DNA of 36,918 nt, from NCBI GenBank assembly GCA_030690545.1, contig JAUYGN010000073.1, positions 1 to 36,918 of the forward strand, read 5' to 3'. A program made the translations under genes and the position numbers. The DNA is from Solirubrobacteraceae bacterium (GTDB lineage Bacteria; Actinomycetota; Thermoleophilia; Solirubrobacterales; Solirubrobacteraceae). The notes under the pieces were generated by a model. The model saw only the letters and a program-made list of their open reading frames with translations, did no database searches and was not told where the DNA came from. Below are positions 26,498 through 33,834 of the stretch, piece by piece (position 1 is the first letter of the stretch; every line of letters starts with the position of its first letter).

Positions 26498-27669
26498 TCG
26501 CGATCACGAACCACGAGCATCTCTTCGCGCCGCTGCAGCTGGCGGGGACGACGCTGCGCAATCGGATCGTGCAGGCTCCGATGTCGGTCTGCTATGCCGA
26601 TCCCGACGGAGGTGTCAGCGACCGGATGGTCGAGCACTACGCACGGCGCGCGCGCGGCGGCGTCGGCATGGTGATCGTCGAGAACCTCGCCGTCAGCATC
26701 GCCGGCCGGCAGCTGCCGCGCCATGCCCTCATCGACGGCGCGGACCGCTTGGACGGTCTCGCCCGGCTGGCCGGCGCGATCAAGGCCGAGGGCGCCGTCG
26801 CGGTCGTCCAGGTCGTCCACGCCGGGCGCTACGCCGGACCGTGGGAGGAGTACGCGGCCCGCCGTCGTCTGGCTCCGTCGGCGATCCCGTTCCCGCTCCC
26901 GCTCGGGGAGGTGACCCCCGACGAGGCCACGGGCGACGAGCTGCGCGAGGTCGTGGCGTCGTTCGCGCGCTCCGCCGAGCTCGCCGCGCGCGCGGGCTTC
27001 GACGGCATCGAGATCCATGCCGCCCAGGGGTTCCTGCTGTCGTCGTTTCTGTCGGCCCGCATGAACGCGCGCACGGACGGCTACGGCGGGTCGTTCGAGC
27101 ATCGCGTGCGGCTCCTGCTGGAGGTCATCGCCGCCATGCGCCGCGCGGCGCCGGACCTGCTGCTCGGCGTGCATCTCATGAGCGACGAGCTGATGGAGGG
27201 CGGATGGTCGATCGGCGACGCCGTCGAGGTCGTCCCGCTGGTCGAGCAGGCGGGCGCCGACTTCATCGTGCCGGTGGCCACGACGTTCGAATCGCTTCGC
27301 GCGCCGGCCAACGCCGGGCTGACGGCGCGGCCCAACTTCCAGCGGGACGACAGCCGCGCGGTCAAGCGAGCCGCGTCGGTGCCCGTCTTCGCCAACGGCC
27401 ATGTGTGGGACCCGCAGACGATCGAGCAGATGCTGGCGGCCGGGGAGTGCGACGCGGTGGCGCTCGCGCGGCCGCTGCTGTCCGACCCGGACTGGCCGCG
27501 CAAGGTTCGAGCGGGTCGCGAGGATGCGATCCGCACGTGCTCGTGCGATCCGCCGCTCTGCCTGCAGACCCAGATGACCGGAACGATCTGCTCCGCGTGG
27601 CCCTCGGAGCTGCAGGCCAAGGGCTTCATCGGCCTGGCGGACGCGCCCGACGACGGATCCGCGCCATGA
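26494..27669 (+). CDS. Old-yellow-enzyme-type NADH:flavin oxidoreductase
   Basis: A 391-residue FMN TIM barrel from GTG 26494, with GGGGAG five bases upstream. It has LRNRIVQAPM at the start, the QVVHAGRYA strand, and the signature GFDGIEIHAAQGFLLSSFLS with NARTDGYGGSFEHR. The usual second active-site residue (His or Asn of HxxH/N) is Gln here. A cysteine cluster, RTCSCDPPLCLQ with a fourth Cys in TICSAW, resembles the [4Fe-4S] site of dienoyl-CoA reductase-like enzymes, but the spacing differs and the C-terminal NAD domain is absent. It likely reduces an activated C=C in the pathway substrate or product. It stands between two operator-bearing regions. Confidence 0.85.
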   Translation: MIAITNHEHLFAPLQLAGTTLRNRIVQAPMSVCYADPDGGVSDRMVEHYARRARGGVGMVIVENLAVSIAGRQLPRHALIDGADRLDGLARLAGAIKAEGAVAVVQVVHAGRYAGPWEEYAARRRLAPSAIPFPLPLGEVTPDEATGDELREVVASFARSAELAARAGFDGIEIHAAQGFLLSSFLSARMNARTDGYGGSFEHRVRLLLEVIAAMRRAAPDLLLGVHLMSDELMEGGWSIGDAVEVVPLVEQAGADFIVPVATTFESLRAPANAGLTARPNFQRDDSRAVKRAASVPVFANGHVWDPQTIEQMLAAGECDAVALARPLLSDPDWPRKVRAGREDAIRTCSCDPPLCLQTQMTGTICSAWPSELQAKGFIGLADAPDDGSAP

Positions 27670-27676
27670 TCGCGCG

Positions 27677-28720
27677 TCAGCGGCCTGCGGCGGCGGACTG
27701 CTCGCGGTAGAGGCCGAGGCTGCGCATGACCGGCTCGTCGGTGTAGGAGAACACGATCGCGTCCTCCGACCCCGACCCGTTGTGATGCTCGTGCACCGTC
27801 CAGCTGGGAACGGCGAAGACGTCGTGCTCGTTCCACTCGAGCACGACGTCGTCGACGACGCTCCGTCCCTCGCCGCGCACGACGTGGTAGATCGTGTTGG
27901 ACGTGTGGCGGTGGGCGACGCCGGCGAAGCCGGGGGGGAGGCGCTGCATCCGGCATCCGATCGTCGGCATCACGGGTCCACCCGTCCATGGGTTCGTGTA
28001 CTCGAGCATGACGCCGTCGACCGCGCTGCCGTCGGCGTCGTCGCCGATGTCCGCGAATGCGGCCTCGGTCTCGCTCCACGGGTAGTTGCCGATCGGCGAG
28101 CTCAGTCCGCGCGGCGTCTCCCACGTCGGTCGCAGCTGGCCGTGGATGTACTGGCGCGTCGAGATGTCGTCCGGCATCGTGCGGGGCTGCATGCGCTCGG
28201 CGAAGACCTCGAAGAAGCCCGCTTCGAGCAGATTGACGAGCGGGTAGTCGAGCCCGTCGAGCCAGATCATCGGCCCGGTGCCCACGTCCTCGTGGTCGTG
28301 CCAGTGCCAGCTCGGCGTCAGCAGCAGGTCGCCCGGGCGCATGTGCACGCGCTCGCCGTCGACGGTCGTGCACGCTCCCTCGCCCTCGATGATCAGGCGA
28401 AAGGCGCCGGACGTATGGCGATGGGCCTGCGCCGTCTCGCCGGGCACGATGATCTGCAGGCCCGCGTAGAGGGTGCTGAGCGTCGCGGGTGGCTCGCGCA
28501 GCTCGGGGTTGACGAGCATCAGCACGCGTCGCTCGGCCTCCTCGAGGGAGAGTGCGTCGACGAAGTGCAGCATCGACGGCCGCAGCTCCGCGTAGCGCCA
28601 GATGAACGGGACCGCGCGGCTGCTGGGCTGGGCCGCGAACAGGCTGCCGTAGTACTGCCACAGCGGAGCGGCGCCCGCGCGACGGACGATCTCGTAGGGG
28701 TCGGCAGAGGTCTGGTCCAT
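27677..28720 (-). CDS. Gentisate 1,2-dioxygenase-like bicupin ring-cleavage enzyme
   Basis: A 347-residue protein with two cupin domains, the normal layout and length for gentisate/salicylate/1-hydroxy-2-naphthoate dioxygenases. The N-terminal cupin has the Fe(II) ligand motif AHRHTSGAFRLIIEGEG with PSWHWHDHED. The C-terminal cupin keeps AHRHTSNTIYHVVRGEG and VPSWTVHEHHN, so both halves look metal-capable. Such enzymes cleave the ring of ortho- or para-hydroxybenzoates with O2 and no catechol. Convergent with the OYE gene (stops about eight bases apart) and divergent from the FAH operon. The preferred substrate cannot be deduced. Confidence 0.88.
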   Translation of the reverse strand: MDQTSADPYEIVRRAGAAPLWQYYGSLFAAQPSSRAVPFIWRYAELRPSMLHFVDALSLEEAERRVLMLVNPELREPPATLSTLYAGLQIIVPGETAQAHRHTSGAFRLIIEGEGACTTVDGERVHMRPGDLLLTPSWHWHDHEDVGTGPMIWLDGLDYPLVNLLEAGFFEVFAERMQPRTMPDDISTRQYIHGQLRPTWETPRGLSSPIGNYPWSETEAAFADIGDDADGSAVDGVMLEYTNPWTGGPVMPTIGCRMQRLPPGFAGVAHRHTSNTIYHVVRGEGRSVVDDVVLEWNEHDVFAVPSWTVHEHHNGSGSEDAIVFSYTDEPVMRSLGLYREQSAAAGR

Positions 28721-28798
28721 CGCGTGCTCCCAGGGTTGCGGACGGCGGGGGCGCGGCCGGCGCGCCTGCGCCGCCCGCGTCGCACTTAGGCGCCGATA

Positions 28799-28827
28799 AC
28801 TCTATGAACTTCTCCACAGACTGTCAA
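28799..28827 (-). promoter_or_regulatory. Promoter of the bicupin dioxygenase gene with operator-like site E
   Basis: On the minus strand TTGACA (28827-28822), a 17-base spacer and TAGAGT (28804-28799). The operator-like ACTCTATGAACT (28799-28810) overlaps the -10. Confidence 0.6.
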
Positions 28828-28925
28828 CGCGGGGCTTGTCGCGTCGACGTATCGTTTCGTCGCCAGCGAGGCCCAAAGTATGGCGGGCGGGCGGTTCGCT
28901 CAGCCTTCAGATGAGCGGGCAGATC

Positions 28926-28955
28926 TTGTTCTTTTCCCACCGATCTCTATAGACT
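28926..28955 (+). promoter_or_regulatory. Promoter of the FAH/extradiol operon with operator-like site F
   Basis: TTGTTC (28926-28931), a 16-base spacer and TATAGA (28948-28953). The operator-like TCTCTATAGACT (28944-28955) covers the -10. The ATG at 28963 is only about ten bases after the -10, so the first message is probably leaderless or nearly so. Confidence 0.6.
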
Positions 28956-28962
28956 GCGCGGC

Positions 28963-29910
28963 ATGGACTACTACCTCGCGACAATCCGCCGCAATGACCG
29001 CGACGCCGCCGCACTGGTCCTCGGCGGTCGGGTCCACCCGCTTCCCGGGCAGCCCAGCTGCGCAGACGTCCTGCGCGACTGGCCGGCGTGGAAGGAGTGC
29101 CTGGCGGCGCTGGCGGCCGGCGCCGAGCGCCTCGCGCCGGGCCTGGCGATCGACGACGTGGTCCTCCGCGCACCCGTACCCCATCCGACGAACCTGTACA
29201 TGGTCGGAGCCAACTACGCCGACCACGGGGTCGAGATGGGCAGTGACGCGTTCGTCGCCGCTCGACCGCCCGAGGGGCCGTTCATGTTCCTGCGGCCGAC
29301 GACCTCGGTGATCGGGCCTCGCGATCCGGTGTGCATCGAGGACGGGTCCGATCAGATGGACTGGGAGGTCGAGCTCGGCGTGGTCATCGGGCGCCGCGGG
29401 CACCGCATCGCAGCGCACGAGGCGCGCGAGTACGTCGCGGGATACACGGTCGTCAACGACATCTCCGATCGTGGCCGCTTCGAGCGCACCACGCCGGTGC
29501 CACCGTTCAAGTGGGACTGGTTCCTGCAGAAGGGGTGGAACACCACGTGTCCGATGGGTCCCTGGCTGATCCCCGCGGAGTGCTGCCCGAACCCGGACGA
29601 CCTCGCGATCTCGCTCTCGGTCAACGGCGTGGTCGAGCAGTCGTCCAACACGACGCGCATGCTGTTCTCGATCGAGGAGCAGATCGCCCATGTGAGCGCG
29701 GTCGTGCCGCTGCAACCGGGTGACATCATCTGCACCGGCACGCCCGCGGGCGTGGGCATCGCGAAGCGCCGATTCCTCGCCCCGGGGGACGTGGTCGTCG
29801 CGGAGATCGAGGGGATCGGCCGGCTTGAGAACACCGTCGTTCGTTCCGCGCCGGATTCCGCGGTCGCGCTGCGTGCTCAAGCCGAGGCCTCACCGGTCGC
29901 CGGAGCCTGA
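28963..29910 (+). CDS. FAH-family hydrolase/isomerase 1
   Basis: A 315-residue member of the fumarylacetoacetate hydrolase superfamily. It has a variable N-terminal domain, then NLYMVGANYADHG, the metal-binding acidic set in MDWEVELGVVIGRRG, GYTVVNDISDRGR and the closing IICTGTPAGVGIAKRRFLAP. Relatives hydrolyse or isomerise acylpyruvates and 2-hydroxymuconate-type products after ring cleavage, which fits the neighbouring dioxygenases. First gene of a rightward three-gene operon with only two bases to the next start. Probable fumarylpyruvate-type or oxohexenedioate-type activity; the exact reaction is not determined. Confidence 0.87.
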   Translation: MDYYLATIRRNDRDAAALVLGGRVHPLPGQPSCADVLRDWPAWKECLAALAAGAERLAPGLAIDDVVLRAPVPHPTNLYMVGANYADHGVEMGSDAFVAARPPEGPFMFLRPTTSVIGPRDPVCIEDGSDQMDWEVELGVVIGRRGHRIAAHEAREYVAGYTVVNDISDRGRFERTTPVPPFKWDWFLQKGWNTTCPMGPWLIPAECCPNPDDLAISLSVNGVVEQSSNTTRMLFSIEEQIAHVSAVVPLQPGDIICTGTPAGVGIAKRRFLAPGDVVVAEIEGIGRLENTVVRSAPDSAVALRAQAEASPVAGA

Positions 29911-29912
29911 CG

Positions 29913-30833
29913 ATGTCCGAGTTCATCAAGCGCATGGGGCACGTCGCGCTGCACGTTCCCGATCTCGAGGCGTCCGTGACGTGGGCGACCCTCGTGATGG
30001 GACTGCGAGAAGTCGAGCGCACCGACGGCGTCTCCTACCTGACGCATGCCGACTGCCACCACTCGCTGCAGCTCATCGCCTCCACCTGCTCGGGGCTCGA
30101 TCACATCGCGATGGAGGCCCACGACGAGGCCGCCGTCGAAGACCTGACCGATCGTCTCAGGCGCGAGGGCGTGCGGATCCTCTCGGACGCCCCGCAGGAG
30201 CCCGGTCTCGCCGCCGCCGTCCGCTTCGAAGGGCCGGAGGGTCACGTCTTCGAGGTCTTCAGCGGCATGACGTCCGATGCGATCGTCCACACGGGCTCGG
30301 GCGTGCAGCCCAGGAAGTTCGGTCATCCGACGCTGACCGCGGTGGACGTCCACGCGCTCCGGGACTTCGTCGTCGAGCTCCTGGACTTCAGGCTGTCGGA
30401 CGACATCGGCGACGGGACCCTCGTCTTCCTGCGCTGCGCGGTCGACCACCACGGTCTGGGCATCGTGCGGTCGCGCGTCGCAGGACTGCATCACTACGCC
30501 TGGGAGGTCGAGAGCCTGGCGATGCTGGGCCAGCTCGGCGACGTCCTCGCGCGCAACGCGGGCGCGTTCATCTGGGGTCCCGGACGCCACGGCGCCGGCA
30601 ACAACCTGTTCACCTATCACTTCGATCCCGCGGGCGCCGTCGTGGAGTACTACGCGGACCTGTACCAGGTCTGGGACGAGTCCAGCTACCAGCCCGGGCG
30701 GTGGAGCCTCGAGGACGGTCGAGCCGAGAACCTGTGGGGCCCGAGGGGCCCCGAGGAGCTGATGGAGGTGGCCACGCCGCTGGTCGGCCGAGCCGTCACG
30801 ACGAGCGACGCACGCGAAGGCCAGCGGCCATGA
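29913..30833 (+). CDS. Type I (VOC) extradiol ring-cleavage dioxygenase
   Basis: A 306-residue two-module vicinal-oxygen-chelate protein, the usual size of catechol 2,3-dioxygenase/BphC relatives. Module 1 opens MGHVALHVPDLEASV and contains LDHIAMEA. Module 2 contains the Fe(II) ligands: H in FGHPTLTAVDVHAL, H in GLHHYAWEV, and E in AVVEYYADLYQVW. It should cleave a catechol-type ring next to the hydroxyls with O2. It is flanked on both sides by FAH-family genes in an operon and overlaps the next gene by four bases. The same island also has a cupin ring-cleavage enzyme, so two cleavage steps or two substrates are implied. Confidence 0.87.
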   Translation: MSEFIKRMGHVALHVPDLEASVTWATLVMGLREVERTDGVSYLTHADCHHSLQLIASTCSGLDHIAMEAHDEAAVEDLTDRLRREGVRILSDAPQEPGLAAAVRFEGPEGHVFEVFSGMTSDAIVHTGSGVQPRKFGHPTLTAVDVHALRDFVVELLDFRLSDDIGDGTLVFLRCAVDHHGLGIVRSRVAGLHHYAWEVESLAMLGQLGDVLARNAGAFIWGPGRHGAGNNLFTYHFDPAGAVVEYYADLYQVWDESSYQPGRWSLEDGRAENLWGPRGPEELMEVATPLVGRAVTTSDAREGQRP

Positions 30834-31687
30834 AGCTCGTCTCGTTCGACGGCGGTCGCCTGGGGTCAGTCGACGGGGACGAGGTCGTCGACCTCGGACA
30901 GCGGGCCGCCGCGGCGGGTCATCCCGGCGCGACGCTCGAGGATCTCGTGCGCGGCGAGCTGCTCGACGACGCACGGCGGTGGTCGCTCGCCGGGCTGCCC
31001 CGCCGTCCGATCGGCGCCGTTCGCCTCGAAGCCCCGCTGTGCCGGCCGGGCAAGATCGTCGCCGCGCCCGTGAACTACCGCGCCCATCAGGACGAGATGG
31101 AGTGGCCCACGAGCGTCGAGGATCTCGGCGTCTTCCTGAAGGCGCCGAGCTCGATCATCGGGCCCGGAGACGAGATCAGCCTGCCCTACCTCGACGTTCG
31201 CACCGATCAGGAGGGCGAGCTCGCGGTCGTCATCGGCAGGCGGGCGCGGGACGTCACGCTCCAGGCGGCGCTGGATCACGTCGCCGGCTACACGTGCCTG
31301 CTCGACATCACGACACGCTCGACGGAGGACCGCTCGATGCGCAAGTCGTTTGACACCTTCACGCCGCTGGGGCCCTGCCTGGTGACGGCCGACGAGGTCG
31401 CCGACCCTGATCGGCTGCGGCTGCGCTGCTGGGTCAACGGGCGATTGCGCCAGGACGCGTCGACCGCACAGATGATCTTCTCGGTGCCACTGCTGATTGC
31501 GTACGCCAGCTCCGTGCTGACGCTCCAGGCGGGCGACATCCTCGCCACGGGTACGCCTGCGGGCGTGGGCCCGCTCAGCGGTGGCGACGAGATCTGCGTC
31601 GAGATCGAACGGGTCGGACGACTCGAGGTGGGGGTCAGCGCCGAGCGCGCGACGGCCTATGCCGAGCGGCCCAGGGTCGCGGGCTAG
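30830..31687 (+). CDS. FAH-family hydrolase/isomerase 2
   Basis: A 285-residue FAH-superfamily protein starting MKLVSFDGGRLGSVDGDEVV, the common short N-terminal domain. It continues KIVAAPVNYRAHQDEM, the metal segment TDQEGELAVVIGRRA, GYTCLLDITTRS and ILATGTPAGVGPLSGGD. It is clearly distinct from FAH protein 1, so the two probably act on different intermediates. The ATG overlaps the extradiol dioxygenase stop (ATGA). The TAG stop overlaps the stop of the convergent GntR gene, an extremely tight packing. Confidence 0.87.
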   Translation: MKLVSFDGGRLGSVDGDEVVDLGQRAAAAGHPGATLEDLVRGELLDDARRWSLAGLPRRPIGAVRLEAPLCRPGKIVAAPVNYRAHQDEMEWPTSVEDLGVFLKAPSSIIGPGDEISLPYLDVRTDQEGELAVVIGRRARDVTLQAALDHVAGYTCLLDITTRSTEDRSMRKSFDTFTPLGPCLVTADEVADPDRLRLRCWVNGRLRQDASTAQMIFSVPLLIAYASSVLTLQAGDILATGTPAGVGPLSGGDEICVEIERVGRLEVGVSAERATAYAERPRVAG

Positions 31688-32430
31688 GCGGGCGTCTTGA
31701 CCCAGTTGGTCACGAGCTGAACCGCCGTGCGCGTGGCGGCGGCGTCAGCCTCGGGCGCGAGGTAGGCGATCAAGGTGTGGGCGGTGCGCGCGAGGTGTCG
31801 TGCCAGCGCGACGGCCGCCTCCTGTGGCTCGCGGCGCACGCAGGCGTCGACGATGCCCTGGTGCTCTGCGTTGGCCACCGTCCAGCCGCGTGGGGAGGAT
31901 CCGAGCACGGAGAGGTGCCGATAGCGCTCGCTGCGCTCGCGCAGCATCTGGATGAGCCGATCCTGCGGCGGCGACGCCGCGCTGACGAGCCGGCAGTGAA
32001 AGGTGAGGTGCTCGACGTCCCAGGCGGCCAGATCCTTTGCCTCCGCGTACCTGTCCATCCGCTCGAGCAGGTCGTTGAGCTCGCTGAGGTCGTCCTGGGT
32101 CATCGCCGGCACCGAAAGCGTGATGGCGACGGCCTCCAGCAGCACGCGGGCGCTGTAGACGGCATCGAGATCGTCGACGTCCAGCTGTGGCACGCGCGCG
32201 CGCCGGTTGCGCTCGATCTCCAGCAGGCCCTCTGCCTGCAGGAGCCGCATCGCCTCGCGGACCGGTGTGGTGCTGACGCCCAGGCGCTTGGCGACCTGAA
32301 CCTGCGACAGGATCGTCCCCGGCGCGATCTCCCCGTTCAGGATCATGCCGCGGAGCTGGTCGGCGAGCTCGCTGCCCGGCCCATCTCCATGTCGTGACCC
32401 GTTGCCGGACTGTGAAGAGGAGGGCACCAT
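31684..32430 (-). CDS. GntR-family (FCD) transcriptional regulator
   Basis: About 248 residues from ATG 32430 (MVPSSSQSGNG; an in-frame GTG at 32445 is possible). The N-terminal winged helix has GEIAPGTILSQVQVAKRLGV followed by STTPVREAMRLLQAEGLLEI. The FCD effector domain has the metal-ligand pattern D and H in AAWDVEHLTFH, H in NAEHQGIVDA and H in LARHLARTAH. FCD regulators are usually repressors relieved by small carboxylates. Its position in the middle of the island, together with the repeated dyad at the promoters, including a weak copy in front of its own gene, makes it the best candidate regulator (inference). Confidence 0.88.
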   Translation of the reverse strand: MVPSSSQSGNGSRHGDGPGSELADQLRGMILNGEIAPGTILSQVQVAKRLGVSTTPVREAMRLLQAEGLLEIERNRRARVPQLDVDDLDAVYSARVLLEAVAITLSVPAMTQDDLSELNDLLERMDRYAEAKDLAAWDVEHLTFHCRLVSAASPPQDRLIQMLRERSERYRHLSVLGSSPRGWTVANAEHQGIVDACVRREPQEAAVALARHLARTAHTLIAYLAPEADAAATRTAVQLVTNWVKTPA

Positions 32431-32448
32431 CGGCGAAGCGTACACCGA

Positions 32449-32460
32449 TCTCTACGGGTT
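32449..32460. promoter_or_regulatory. Operator-like site G (weak)
   Basis: TCTCTACGGGTT, a degraded copy of the dyad, lies about 20 bases upstream of the GntR start codon and could mediate autoregulation. It is the weakest of the eight sites. Confidence 0.35.
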
Positions 32461-32523
32461 TTGGGACCTGGGCAGGCCTGACATGGTCCCGGGAGGGCAT
32501 GCGAGACCCGTTTAGCCTTGGAT

Positions 32524-32569
32524 TTGACCTGGACCAGGGGCGGGACTACGATGGCAAAGTCCATAGAGT
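32524..32569 (+). promoter_or_regulatory. Promoter of the SnoaL-AtaL operon with operator-like site H
   Basis: TTGACC (32524-32529), a 17-base spacer and TACGAT (32547-32552). AGTCCATAGAGT (32558-32569) sits at the expected transcription start, which would block initiation when bound. Confidence 0.6.
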
Positions 32570-32597
32570 TTCATCCAGCGCTCAAGAAAGGACTTCC

Positions 32598-32996
32598 GTG
32601 TCGGCCATCCCAGCAGAGCATGTGACAGCGGTGCCCCAGTGGGTCGAGGACTTCTACGAGGGCGTCGACGGCGGCGACCTGAGCGTCTACGGGCGCTTCT
32701 TCGCCGACGACATCAGCCTTCGGTTCGGCTCGGGCACCCCGGAGCACGGCATGGAGAGCGTCGTGGCCGCCCTGACGGCGGCGCACGACACGCTCGAGCT
32801 CTCGCACACGATCGGCGCTGTCTGGCAGAGCGCCGAGCACACGCTGGTCGAGGCCTCCGTCGACTACACGTTGAAGTCCAGCGGCGCCTCCGCGACGTTG
32901 CCGGCATTCACCGTGTTCCATCGCCGGGGCGAGCGCGTCGACGAGATGCGCGTCTACGTCGATCTCGGGCCGCTGTTCGGCGGCGGCGACCACTGA
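32598..32996 (+). CDS. SnoaL-like (NTF2 fold) protein
   Basis: A 132-residue protein from GTG 32598, with AAAGGA about five bases upstream. The NTF2-like fold is seen in VPQWVEDFYEGVDGGDLSVY, GRFFADDISLRFGSG, a long middle strand pair and FTVFHRRGERVDEMRVYVDL. Members are small cone-shaped isomerases/hydrolases or ligand binders (polyketide cyclases, ketosteroid isomerase-like proteins). The catalytic residues are not conserved enough to assign a reaction. Followed after 14 bases by the AtaL-like gene in the same operon. Confidence 0.8.
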   Translation: MSAIPAEHVTAVPQWVEDFYEGVDGGDLSVYGRFFADDISLRFGSGTPEHGMESVVAALTAAHDTLELSHTIGAVWQSAEHTLVEASVDYTLKSSGASATLPAFTVFHRRGERVDEMRVYVDLGPLFGGGDH

Positions 32997-33010
32997 GGCA
33001 GGAGGAGCTC

Positions 33011-33526
33011 ATGATCGACCTGTCCCACGCGATGCCGGTCAACCCGCCCGGGGAGCGTGTGCAGCTGACGCGCGACGATGTCTGGCAGGGCCTGCTGTGG
33101 AAGGCCGAGGCTCCGATGCCGTTCGTGCCGGCGATCCTCGACTGCGCAGTGCTCGAGACCTACGACGACGGCTTTCTGCGCGAGATCCTGCACGTGGCTC
33201 CCGGCGAACCGGAGAAGATCCAGGAGCGGGTCATCCTCGACCCGAACAACAGCGTCACATTCATCCGGCTCAACGGAGGCGTCGGCGGGCGCATCGTCAA
33301 CTCGATCGAGTCGGGCGAGGACGGGGAGATCTATCTGCGCTTCCACTTCACGCTGGGCATCGACGGGGTCGCGCATCGCTCTGACGAAGAGCTCGAGTAC
33401 GAGCGCAACTTCTCGGCCGGCTACCAGAGCGGCGCGCAGACGACGCTGGCGGCGGTGCGTACGTTCATCGAGAGCGGCGAGACGCCATCGGCTCGTCACC
33501 GCGCCGTGGCGCCTGCGGGCGACTGA
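33011..33526 (+). CDS. AtaL-like/DUF1857 (SRPBCC fold) protein
   Basis: A 171-residue protein preceded by AGGAGGAG. It starts MIDLSHAMPVNPPGERVQLT, then RDDVWQGLLWKAEAPMPFVP, the opening pattern of the AtaL-like family (VNP...LTRDQVWQGL...FVP), followed by SRPBCC-type strands and a C-terminal helix. The fold binds hydrophobic ligands; in characterised clusters such proteins are accessory factors of unknown mechanism. With the SnoaL-like protein it forms a two-gene operon under operator-like site H and probably handles a pathway intermediate (inference). Confidence 0.75.
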   Translation: MIDLSHAMPVNPPGERVQLTRDDVWQGLLWKAEAPMPFVPAILDCAVLETYDDGFLREILHVAPGEPEKIQERVILDPNNSVTFIRLNGGVGGRIVNSIESGEDGEIYLRFHFTLGIDGVAHRSDEELEYERNFSAGYQSGAQTTLAAVRTFIESGETPSARHRAVAPAGD

Positions 33527-33663
33527 CGCTCGCGCGGCTGGGCAGCCGCGGGCCGCACGTCGACGCACGGCACGACGTCGCCGCCATCGATGCGCAGCGC
33601 CCGCTGTCCGCCGCGCGAGGACACGACCTTCAGGCGTCGCCGACGCCCGGCCGCACGTCAGTC

Positions 33664-33810
33664 CTACATCCGATCCCGCCACACGCGCGCGCGTACAAGA
33701 CGGACGAGGACGCCCGTCCAATCGGCCAGGCCGGCATACAGGTGGCCGAGGGGTCCCGTCACGATCCACGCGGCGAGCACCACGTGCGGCGGGCGGTGAC
33801 GGCGGGGCAC
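33664..33810 (-). CDS. Small 48-residue membrane-like protein
   Basis: From GTG 33810 to TAG 33666-33664 on the minus strand, within the 308-base gap (33527-33834) before tig. The protein begins with a basic stretch MPRRHRPPH and continues VVLAAWIVTGPLGHLYAGLA, then DWTGVLVRLVRARVWRDRM. This is one hydrophobic helix, a Gly-Pro break and an amphipathic basic helix, unlike random GC-rich translation. I have an impression of similar short proteins in related actinobacteria but cannot verify it. Divergent from tig, with starts only 25 bases apart. Confidence 0.5.
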   Translation of the reverse strand: MPRRHRPPHVVLAAWIVTGPLGHLYAGLADWTGVLVRLVRARVWRDRM

Positions 33811-33834
33811 CGCCCTGACGATAAGGTGCGTCGC

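Noticed and set aside
26299-27402. Minus-strand frame opposite the OYE-type gene
   Set aside because: It has no domain pattern and is antisense to a full FMN-barrel gene.
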